From Pseudomonadota bacterium (GTDB lineage: Bacteria; Pseudomonadota; Gammaproteobacteria; Steroidobacterales; Steroidobacteraceae), in contig QGUX01000014.1 of NCBI GenBank assembly GCA_003242275.1, positions 1 through 21,452 on the forward strand: DNA of 21,452 nt, read 5' to 3'. The first letter of the stretch is position 1; every line of letters begins with the position of its first letter. The position numbers were made by a program, and so were the translations under genes. Positions 8,074 through 14,023 of this stretch are shown one piece after another. A model generated the notes under the pieces. That model had not been told where the DNA came from, did no database searches, and was given only the letters and a program-made list of their open reading frames with translations.

Positions 8074-8079
8074 ATTCTA
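8074..8079 (-). promoter_or_regulatory. -10-like hexamer before hemCD
   Basis: Read on the minus strand, TAGAAT ends 6 bases before the hemCD ATG at 8067; its first three bases are the hemA stop codon TAG. The geometry predicts a leaderless internal start for hemCD. No good -35 is visible, so this is a weak, position-based call. Confidence 0.3.
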
Positions 8080-9060
8080 GTAGGCCAGCGCCTCGAACAC
8101 GGCCAGGTCTTCCCAGCCGTGGTTCGAGCTGCCGGCGCGCGAGCCGTCGGCATCGTCGAGGCGTGCGAGCTGCGCCTTGTTGCGGCAGGCGCGGCGCGCG
8201 CGCTCCAGCATGGCCTCGCGCTGCGAGGCCTGCGCGTCGCGCAGGTTGAAGAGGTCGCGCAGGGTGAACAGGCCCGGCAGTCCTTCCCACGCCGTGCCGG
8301 CCGCACCGTCGATGCCCAGGTGCAGCACGCGGCCCTCGGGCCGCGCATGTTCGCGCCAGGTGCGCACGCGCGCGGCATCGCGCCCGGCGTCGGCGGGAAT
8401 GCACAGGATCACGTCGCGCGCCTGCCGCCAGCCGGCCAGTTCCGCCTCGGGCGTGGCCTCCAGCAGCCGCACGCGGCCCTCGGTGGTGCCGGCGCGCTGC
8501 CGCGCCAGCATGGCCTCGGCGCGTTCGCGCGAGCGGTTCCACACCAGCACCTGGCCGGTGTCCAGGAAGGGCAGGATGGTCTCGGCCAGCTGGCCCGCGC
8601 CGATGAGCAGCGTGGGTCCGGGCAGTTCCGCGCCCAGCAGGCGCCGCACCAGCGATCCGTAGGTGGCGCTGCCCAGGCCCACCACGTACTCGCTGCGGAT
8701 TTCCTTCGTGTCCTGCAGCAGGCGCTGCATCCACGGCCGGAGCGCCTTCGCGCCGTCCGAGCCGGTGGCCTCGTGTTCGCGCCAGGCCTGCTTGATCTGC
8801 CCCAGGATCTCGGTCTCGCCGGCGATCTCGCTCTCCAGCCCGCAGGCGAGCTGCAGCAGGAAGCGGTAGGCCTCGGCCCCCACGTGCCGCTCGAAGCCGG
8901 CCGCATCCGCTTCCGCGGCCGAGGGTTGTTCGGCCGGCGGCAGCATCGCGATGCGGACCTCGCGCAGGCAGGTGCCCAGCACCAGCCCGTCGGGCAGCAG
9001 CCCGGTGGGCGGGCGCTCCGCGGTCCTGCGGTTCAGCACGATGAGGTTGGACAGGGGCAT
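8077..9060 (-). CDS. hemA: Glutamyl-tRNA reductase, short divergent form
   Basis: 327 residues, about 90 fewer than usual. GluTR reduces glutamyl-tRNA(Glu) to glutamate-1-semialdehyde with NADPH, the first step of the C5 heme pathway. Seen here: the catalytic-cysteine region LVLGTCLREV with Cys31 (usual form STCNR), the hallmark CGLESEIAGETEILGQIKQAW (residues 73-93), the NADPH-binding LLIGAGQLAET (151-161) followed by VWNRSRERAE, and a short helical tail (~275-300) in place of a full dimerisation domain. The histidine that normally precedes the GLxS motif aligns with Phe67. It is first in the operon. No Shine-Dalgarno precedes ATG 9060, and a TACGCT hexamer 6 bases upstream hints at a leaderless transcript. 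The family call is firm; catalytic competence rests on Cys31 and the NADPH site. Confidence 0.9.
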   Translation of the reverse strand: MPLSNLIVLNRRTAERPPTGLLPDGLVLGTCLREVRIAMLPPAEQPSAAEADAAGFERHVGAEAYRFLLQLACGLESEIAGETEILGQIKQAWREHEATGSDGAKALRPWMQRLLQDTKEIRSEYVVGLGSATYGSLVRRLLGAELPGPTLLIGAGQLAETILPFLDTGQVLVWNRSRERAEAMLARQRAGTTEGRVRLLEATPEAELAGWRQARDVILCIPADAGRDAARVRTWREHARPEGRVLHLGIDGAAGTAWEGLPGLFTLRDLFNLRDAQASQREAMLERARRACRNKAQLARLDDADGSRAGSSNHGWEDLAVFEALAY

Positions 9061-9066
9061 GGTGGA

Positions 9067-9072
9067 AGCGTA
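9067..9072 (-). promoter_or_regulatory. -10-like hexamer placed for a leaderless hemA transcript
   Basis: On the minus strand TACGCT (TAnnnT) ends 6 bases before the hemA ATG, putting +1 on the start codon. The direct repeat at 9093-9108 ends 20 bases upstream of it, so a standard 17-base spacer would place the -35 over the proximal half of the repeat, as in activator-dependent promoters of the OmpR/PhoB type. Inference. Confidence 0.35.
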
Positions 9073-9092
9073 GCCAGCGGGCGGCCAGGGAA

Positions 9093-9108
9093 TGTCACCG
9101 CTGGGTCA
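9093..9108 (-). promoter_or_regulatory. hem-box-like direct repeat upstream of hemA
   Basis: Read on the minus strand: TGACC-CAGCGG-TGACA, two pentamers with an 11-base period, 32 bases before the hemA ATG. An 11-base direct repeat on one helix face is what OmpR/PhoB-type dimers bind. As I recall the Leptospira work, the HemR site is TGACA-N6-TGACA, so this differs at a single base of the two pentamers. The regulator encoded at 4849-5553 is the natural candidate to bind here and control the operon. Confidence 0.55.
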
Positions 9109-9293
9109 CGAGGGCCGTCCCGGCGCCCCTGGACACGCCCTTCCGCGCCCGTCCCGGCCCCCGTGCCGGGCCGTTCGCGCCGCCAACCCATGGCCTTCTC
9201 AACAGTGTTCCACCACGGCCCATGAACGCACTGCCGCTGCGCAGCGCATGTGTCGCCACGCACGCGGTGGCCTTCCTGCGCGTGGCCGGCGCG

Positions 9294-9309
9294 TGGCATG
9301 TGAATTGCT
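9294..9309 (+). promoter_or_regulatory. Sigma-54 (-24/-12) promoter of the redox operon
   Basis: TGGCATG-TGAA-TTGCT matches the consensus TGGCACG-N4-TTGCW at all but one base, with the required 10 bases between the GG (9295-9296) and GC (9307-9308) pairs. Transcription would start near 9320, giving a leader of about 95 bases before the predicted GTG start. A sigma-54 promoter requires an enhancer-binding activator; NtrC or a related protein is the obvious guess for a NirB-like gene. Confidence 0.75.
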
Positions 9310-9343
9310 TGATGCACTCCAGGGTCACGGGACCTGCATGGAC

Positions 9344-9397
9344 AACGGCGTCCTGCCACACCACCGCCGGTGGTGTGCAGGACGCCGTTCTTGTTTC
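9344..9397 (+). terminator. Leader hairpin with T-rich tail (probable attenuator)
   Basis: Two arms, 9344-9365 and 9369-9389, pair over 21 base pairs with one bulged C and a 3-base loop (GCC), followed by CTTGTTTC. This is a strong intrinsic-terminator shape lying between the sigma-54 promoter and the first gene of the operon, so it would stop transcription unless overcome. Nitrate/nitrite assimilation operons often have such leaders, controlled by ANTAR antiterminators (NasR, NasT). A small hairpin (9323-9334, GGTC/GACC) precedes it, but I cannot recognise the two hexaloops of an ANTAR target by eye. Confidence 0.7.
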
Positions 9398-9414
9398 AGG
9401 AGCAGCGGGAACAG

Positions 9415-11364
9415 GTGGAAGTCGAGGCCGTCGCAAGCGAGTTGCCGATCGTGATCGTCGGCGCGGGGCCGGTGGGATTGCGGGCCGCATCCGAGCTGGC
9501 GCTGCTGTGCCCACGGCGCCCGCTCATTCTCTATGGAGAGGAGGACGCCGAGCCGTACGACCGGGTGCAGCTCTCCTCCCTCCTGATGGGCGACGTGCCC
9601 GAGGCACAGCTCTTCGGCGCGGCCCGGCTTGCGCCGGCCGCATCCATCGAGCACCGCCTCGGCGTGCGCGTCACCGCCATCGACCGCGAACGCCGCTGCG
9701 TGCGGGACTCGCGCGGCGGCGAGCAGCCATACGGCACGCTGGTGCTGGCCACCGGTTCCACTCCGCATGTGCCCGACGTGGCGGGCATCGCATTGCCGGG
9801 CGTGTTCCGTTTCCGCGACTGGCGCGACACCGAGCGCCTGTGCGCGCGCCGCCTGCGCAGCCGGCGCACCGTGGTGCTGGGCGGGGGATTGCTGGGCCTG
9901 GAGGCCGCGCGCGCGATGCGCCGCTTCAACACCGAGGTGGTGGTCATCGAGCACAACCCGCAGCTCATGGGGCGGCAGCTCGACGCCGTCGCGGGCGCCG
10001 CCCTGCGCCGGCACATCGAGGCCCTGGGCATCGAGGTGATCATCGGCGACGGCGTCCGGCGCGTGCGCGGCACCGCGCTGGTGGAGGGCGTGGAGCTGCA
10101 ATCGGGCCGCCGGGTGGACTGCGACACCATCGTGCTCGCCACGGGTATCCGCCCGAACATTTCACTGGCGCTGCAGTCGGGCATTGCGGTGGGACGCGGC
10201 ATCCGCGTGGACGACGAGCTGCGCACCAGCGATCCGCTCGTGTTCGCCATTGGCGAATGCGCCGAGCACCGCGGCCTCGTGCATGGCCTGGTCGGCCCCG
10301 GCCTCGAGCAGGCCGCGGTGGCGGTGGCGGTGATTGCCGGACGCGCCGTGCGCTACGCCGGTTCCATCGCCGCGAGCAGCCTCAAGGTCGCGGGCGTGCC
10401 GGTATTCAGCGTGGGACGCCTGGCCGACAACGACATCCCGCACGATGCGCGCCGCCATGTGTGGCGCGGGCCGGACGGCACGGCCGTGGGCCTGGTCACG
10501 CATCGCGGGCGGCTGATCGGCGCCTGCGGCGTGGGCACGCTGCGCGAGTACCAGACGCTGCGCGAGGCGGTGATGCGGGAGCGCCTGGTTTCCCCATGGA
10601 GGACCTGGCGGTTCCGGCGCGACGGACGGCTCTGGCCGGAGCGCGATGGCGACGACGTGGCCGCATGGCCGGCCGAGGCGGTGGTGTGCCAGTGCGCCCA
10701 GGTCACGCGTGGCGCACTGGGCGCGGCCATGGCCCGCGGCTGCACGTCACTGCAGGCCATCGGCGAGGCGACTCGCGCCTCCACCGCCTGCGGTTCGTGC
10801 CGGCCGCTGGTGATGCAGCTGCTGGCCAGCGGCCAGCCGGTGCCGCCGGTGCGCGGTGCCGCCTGGCTCACCGGTGCGGCGGTGCTGGCGATGGTGGTGG
10901 CGCTGGTCGCGCTGCTGGGGCTGGACCTGCCCGATCCGCGCTCGGTGCTGTCCGGATGGCCGGCCTTCTGGCGTGACGCGACGTTCAAGCAGGTCACCGG
11001 CTTCTCGCTGGTGGCCGTGGTGCTGGGTTCGCTGGCCATCACCTGGCGCAAGCGGGCGGCGCGCAAGCCCGCGGGCGATGCCGCGGCGTGGCGCGTGGTG
11101 CACACGGCGCTGGCCGCGCTCGCCGGCATCACGCTGCTGGCCCACACCGGCGGACGGGTGGGCGCCAACCTGAACCTGGCGCTGTCCTTCACCTTCCTCG
11201 CGGCGCTGGTGCTGGGCGCGCTGTCCGCGCTGGGCGTGGCGCGCGAACACCGCGGCGTGGCGGCGGTGCGTCTCCGGCGGCGCATGGTGTGGGTGCACCT
11301 GTTGCTCACCTGGCCGCTGCCCGCGCTGCTGCTGGCGCACATCGTGAAGGCCTACTGCTTCTAG
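9415..11364 (+). CDS. NirB-like FAD/[2Fe-2S] oxidoreductase fused to a bis-heme transmembrane domain
   Basis: 649 residues from GTG 9415. Residues ~10-320 form a two-dinucleotide oxidoreductase like the N-terminus of NADH-nitrite reductase NirB: GAGPVG at 16-21, ATGIRPN, and FAIGECAEHRG near 277-287. A BFD-like [2Fe-2S] domain follows with Cys425, 427, 459 and 462 (CxC...CxxC). The siroheme/[4Fe-4S] half of NirB is absent. In its place come about five transmembrane helices (~481-645) with histidine pairs His563/His577 and His628/His642, each 14 apart on helices 3 and 5, the ligand pattern of two stacked b hemes in ferric reductases and NADPH oxidases. It should move electrons from NAD(P)H across the membrane. 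The start is uncertain: AGGAG (9398-9402) lies 12 bases before GTG 9415, and an earlier in-frame GTG at 9370 lies inside the hairpin. The cytochrome gene follows after 2 bases. Confidence 0.87.
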   Translation: MEVEAVASELPIVIVGAGPVGLRAASELALLCPRRPLILYGEEDAEPYDRVQLSSLLMGDVPEAQLFGAARLAPAASIEHRLGVRVTAIDRERRCVRDSRGGEQPYGTLVLATGSTPHVPDVAGIALPGVFRFRDWRDTERLCARRLRSRRTVVLGGGLLGLEAARAMRRFNTEVVVIEHNPQLMGRQLDAVAGAALRRHIEALGIEVIIGDGVRRVRGTALVEGVELQSGRRVDCDTIVLATGIRPNISLALQSGIAVGRGIRVDDELRTSDPLVFAIGECAEHRGLVHGLVGPGLEQAAVAVAVIAGRAVRYAGSIAASSLKVAGVPVFSVGRLADNDIPHDARRHVWRGPDGTAVGLVTHRGRLIGACGVGTLREYQTLREAVMRERLVSPWRTWRFRRDGRLWPERDGDDVAAWPAEAVVCQCAQVTRGALGAAMARGCTSLQAIGEATRASTACGSCRPLVMQLLASGQPVPPVRGAAWLTGAAVLAMVVALVALLGLDLPDPRSVLSGWPAFWRDATFKQVTGFSLVAVVLGSLAITWRKRAARKPAGDAAAWRVVHTALAALAGITLLAHTGGRVGANLNLALSFTFLAALVLGALSALGVAREHRGVAAVRLRRRMVWVHLLLTWPLPALLLAHIVKAYCF

Positions 11365-11366
11365 CC

Positions 11367-12917
11367 ATGGCGGGCAGCAACCAGCAGTTGTGGTTGGCCT
11401 GGGCGCTGGTGTCGGCGGGCTTCCTGCTGCTGCTCGGCATGGCGCTGTTCTCGACCACCGACGCTTCGGCCAGCCCGCAGCTCGCCCGCGTGCGCGCCTG
11501 GTTCCTGCCCGGCCAGACCAGCCACGGGCACTACCAGATCGAGCTGGCCTGCGAGGCCTGCCACGTGAAGCCCTTCGGCGGACCGGAACTGCGGCAGCAG
11601 GCCTGCGAGGGTTGCCATGCCGCGGAGCTGAAGGAGGCCGGCGACAAGCATCCGCTGTCGAAATTCACCGACCCGCGCAACGTGCCGCTGCTGGAGCGCA
11701 TCGACGCCACGCGCTGCGAGACCTGCCATGCGGAGCACCGACCGGAGCTGACGCTGGCCATGGGCCTGACGCAGCCTGCGGATCTGTGCGTGCACTGCCA
11801 CGACGGGATCGCCACCGAACGGCCCAGCCATGCGGGCATGAAGTTCGACACCTGCAGCTCCGCGGGCTGCCATCGCTACCACGACAACCAGGCGACCTAC
11901 GAGGACTTCCTGCTGCGCCACGCCGAGGCGCCGGCGATGCTGGCCAGGCAGGAGACACGCAGCACCAACTTTGCCGAACTGGCTGCCGTGCTGCCGGACT
12001 ACCCCTCGGACCGCTATCCGGTGCGCGAGCTGGCGGCGGAAGAGGCCGATTGGCCGGAGGGGCTGCCGGCTGCCGGCGAGGCGAGGCGCCAGTGGGCGCA
12101 CTCGGCGCATGCGCGCCAGGGCGTCAACTGCAGCGCCTGCCATACGCCGGTGCTGCAGGCCGCGGCTGACGATGACGGGCCGGCGGAATCAGCGGCGGGC
12201 GGTCACGGCGATGCCGGGGACGGGCCCGCGAGCCTCCAGTGGATCGCGAAACCCGGCAATGGGTCCTGTGCGGGTTGCCACCTGGTCCAGGCGCGGCAGT
12301 TCAGGCAGGGCCGCCACGGCATGCGCCTCGCGGTCGGCCTGCCGCCGATGCGCCCGCGCGAGGCCCGCCTGCCCATGCAGAAGGGTGCCGCGAATCGCGA
12401 GCTCGGCTGTGCGAGCTGCCACGATGCGCACCGCGCCGACCGCATCGAGGCCGCGCGCGCCGCCTGCCTCGGCTGCCACGCGGACGAGCACTCGCTGGCC
12501 TTCGATGCCTCGCCCCACGGTGGCACGTGGGCGCGCGTCGAGCGTGGCGAGGTGGCGGCGGCCGAAGCCGTGAGCTGCGCCACCTGCCACATGCCGGTGA
12601 TGTCCGAGCGCATCGGCGAGTTCGACCTCGTGCTGGACCATGTGCAGCACAACCAGAACGCCACGCTGCGTCCCGCCGAGAAGATGCTGCGGCCCGTGTG
12701 CATGCGCTGCCACGGGCTGGGCTTCGCCACCGATGCACTGGCCGATGCCGCGCTGGTGCGCAACAACTTCAACGGCAGCCCCGCCGTGCACGTCCGGAGC
12801 ATCCGCATGGCCGTGGAGCGCGACGAGGCCATCCGCCGCCAGCGCGCCATGCAGGCTGCCGCCGGGGCGGAGGCCGAAGCCGCGGCTGCGGCAGGCACGG
12901 AAGGATTCGAGCAGTGA
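11367..12917 (+). CDS. Undecaheme cytochrome c, N-terminally anchored
   Basis: 516 residues. One N-terminal hydrophobic helix (~8-30), preceded by few charges, serves as signal anchor or signal peptide, so the rest is periplasmic. Ten CxxCH sites start at residues 62, 80, 117, 141, 255, 301, 348, 367, 404 and 445, plus one CxxxxCH at 163-169 (CSSAGCH). Sites 1-5 form an N-terminal cluster like cytochrome c3/c7 modules; residues ~170-250 lack hemes; sites 6-11 form a second cluster with HGMRLAVGLPPM, SCATCHMP and CMRCHGLGF, resembling multiheme cytochromes related to hydroxylamine oxidoreductase and pentaheme nitrite reductase. That likeness is by eye. It could be a nitrogen-oxide reductase or an electron conduit. 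No Shine-Dalgarno is clear; it starts 2 bases after the reductase, its likely electron partner. The tail is rich in Ala and Glu. Confidence 0.9.
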   Translation: MAGSNQQLWLAWALVSAGFLLLLGMALFSTTDASASPQLARVRAWFLPGQTSHGHYQIELACEACHVKPFGGPELRQQACEGCHAAELKEAGDKHPLSKFTDPRNVPLLERIDATRCETCHAEHRPELTLAMGLTQPADLCVHCHDGIATERPSHAGMKFDTCSSAGCHRYHDNQATYEDFLLRHAEAPAMLARQETRSTNFAELAAVLPDYPSDRYPVRELAAEEADWPEGLPAAGEARRQWAHSAHARQGVNCSACHTPVLQAAADDDGPAESAAGGHGDAGDGPASLQWIAKPGNGSCAGCHLVQARQFRQGRHGMRLAVGLPPMRPREARLPMQKGAANRELGCASCHDAHRADRIEAARAACLGCHADEHSLAFDASPHGGTWARVERGEVAAAEAVSCATCHMPVMSERIGEFDLVLDHVQHNQNATLRPAEKMLRPVCMRCHGLGFATDALADAALVRNNFNGSPAVHVRSIRMAVERDEAIRRQRAMQAAAGAEAEAAAAAGTEGFEQ

Positions 12918-12948
12918 TCCCCCATCAGAGGTCAAACGGAGAGTCGAC

Positions 12949-13524
12949 ATGAAGACAGGCACGAAGGTCTGGGGCAGGGCGCTGGCGGCAGGCGCCGTCA
13001 TGGCCGCGGCGACGGCGGGCGGCGTGGCGGCGGCCGATGGCGTGAGCTACCAGGAACTCGCCGACGCCCTGCACACGGTGATGGAGTCCGACCGCACCGT
13101 GTACACGCGCACGGTGGTCAACCGCCTGCAGAACGAGGAGAAGGTCATCAAGGCCAGCGAGCACTGGAAGGACGACAAGGCCCTGCCGCTTCCCGCCCAG
13201 ATGTTCCGCTTCGGCGCCGAGATGGCCGCCGAGAAGCAGAAGAAGTTCACCTATTCGCTGCTGTCGGAGTGGCCGGTGAACAAGCAGAACGCGCCGCGCA
13301 CGCCGGTGGAGACCGAGGGCCTGAAGGCCGTGGCCTCGACCAAGAAACCTTTCTACAAGGAGGAGACCATCGGCGGCAGGAAATATTTCACGGCCGTTTA
13401 TCCGGACGTCGCAGTCTCGCCCGCGTGCGTGAGCTGCCACAACGAGCACAAGGATTCGCCGCGCACCAACTTCAAGCTGGGAGACGTCATGGGCGGGGTG
13501 GTGCTCCGCATCGCCATGCAATAG
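12949..13524 (+). CDS. Periplasmic DUF3365 (Tll0287-like) monoheme protein
   Basis: 191 residues with a Sec signal peptide (~1-29, ending near GGVAAA). The mature part fits the DUF3365/Tll0287-like heme-binding family: an N-terminal helix-rich region with VVNRLQNEE, a central FYKEETIGGRKYFTAVYPDVA, and one heme site CVSCH near residues 163-167 followed by LGDVMGGVVLRI. Relatives are PAS-like c-type heme proteins, often found in electron-transfer or sensor settings. GGAGAG lies 5 bases before ATG 12949. It follows the undecaheme cytochrome by 31 bases and precedes the globin by 19, so it is probably part of the same transcript and may shuttle electrons or sense a gas ligand in the periplasm. 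Confidence 0.9.
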   Translation: MKTGTKVWGRALAAGAVMAAATAGGVAAADGVSYQELADALHTVMESDRTVYTRTVVNRLQNEEKVIKASEHWKDDKALPLPAQMFRFGAEMAAEKQKKFTYSLLSEWPVNKQNAPRTPVETEGLKAVASTKKPFYKEETIGGRKYFTAVYPDVAVSPACVSCHNEHKDSPRTNFKLGDVMGGVVLRIAMQ

Positions 13525-13543
13525 ACAGAAGGAACAGACACCG

Positions 13544-13972
13544 ATGACACCAGAGCAAGTGGGCCTCGTGCAGAGCACCTGGGCCCGTGTGGTTCCCATC
13601 AAGGACACCGCCGCCGAGCTGTTCTACGGCCGGCTCTTCGAACTCGATCCCTCGCTGCGCCAGCTGTTCAAGGGCGACATGGCCGAGCAGGGCCGCAAGC
13701 TGATGGCGATGATCAACGTGGCGGTCGCCGCGCTCGACAGGCTCGAGACCATCGTGCCGGCGGTGAAGGACCTCGGCCGCCGCCACGGCACCTATGGCGT
13801 GAAGCCCGCCGACTACGGCACGGTGGCCACGGCGCTGCTGTGGACGCTGGAGAAGGGACTGGGCGACGCGTTCACGCCCGCGGTGAAGGAGGCCTGGACC
13901 GCGGCCTACATGGTTCTGGCCGCCACCATGCAGGCCGCGGCGGCCGAAGCCGAGGCCGCGCAGCCGGCGTGA
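13544..13972 (+). CDS. Single-domain globin
   Basis: 142 residues, a full 3-over-3 globin without a reductase domain, of the Vitreoscilla haemoglobin / flavohaemoglobin-head / neuroglobin-like class. Visible residues: Tyr28 in LFYGRLF (B10), Gln49 in MAEQGRKLM (probable E7) and proximal His81 in LGRRHGTYGV (F8). Tyr B10 with Gln E7 is the pocket of bacterial globins that handle oxygen and nitric oxide. The tail is Ala/Glu-rich, like that of the undecaheme cytochrome. AAGGAA precedes the ATG. It is last in the redox operon; its place suggests nitric oxide scavenging or oxygen handling linked to nitrogen-oxide chemistry, with the reductase partner unknown. Confidence 0.93.
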   Translation: MTPEQVGLVQSTWARVVPIKDTAAELFYGRLFELDPSLRQLFKGDMAEQGRKLMAMINVAVAALDRLETIVPAVKDLGRRHGTYGVKPADYGTVATALLWTLEKGLGDAFTPAVKEAWTAAYMVLAATMQAAAAEAEAAQPA

Positions 13973-13980
13973 GCCGCCGG

Positions 13981-14014
13981 GCACCCCGCACGGCGGGCGG
14001 CCGGTGCGGGGTGT
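13981..14014. terminator. GC-rich hairpin between globin and GST genes
   Basis: CACCCCGCAC (13982-13991) pairs with GTGCGGGGTG (14004-14013) in a perfect 10-base stem with a 12-base loop, extended by a G-U pair. It lies 9 bases after the globin stop and 10 bases before the convergent GST stop, so it can serve both directions. No T tract follows on either side, so this is a structural terminator call only. Confidence 0.55.
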
Positions 14015-14023
14015 CCTCGGGCG

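Larger units (their letters stand above)
9061..9414. other. Divergent intergenic control region between hemA and the redox operon
   Basis: This 354-base gap holds no gene I can support. From left to right it carries a -10-like hexamer (9067-9072) and a direct repeat (9093-9108) facing hemA, a GC-rich stretch with nothing clear (9109-9230), a perfect 12-base palindrome CGCTGCGCAGCG (9235-9246), an inverted repeat GCCAC-N7-GTGGC (9255-9271), a sigma-54 promoter (9294-9309) and a terminator-like hairpin (9344-9397) facing the redox operon. The two small palindromes lie 25-60 bases before the -24 element and could be activator sites; they do not match the usual NtrC GCACC/GGTGC halves. Confidence 0.7.

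Noticed and set aside
6556..9225. An 889-codon plus-strand open frame across the hem genes
   Set aside because: It lies antisense to hemCD and hemA, both clearly recognised, and its product is a His/Gln/Arg/Ala-rich mixture with no domain. Long antisense frames are expected at this GC content.
9255..9271. GCCAC-N7-GTGGC as an NtrC site
   Set aside because: NtrC half-sites are GCACC/GGTGC; the order of bases differs, and the site is only ~25 bases from the -24 element. It may still bind another activator.
9370..9414. GTG 9370 as the start of the NirB-like gene
   Set aside because: It lies within the right arm of the leader hairpin with no ribosome site; GTG 9415 after AGGAG is better.
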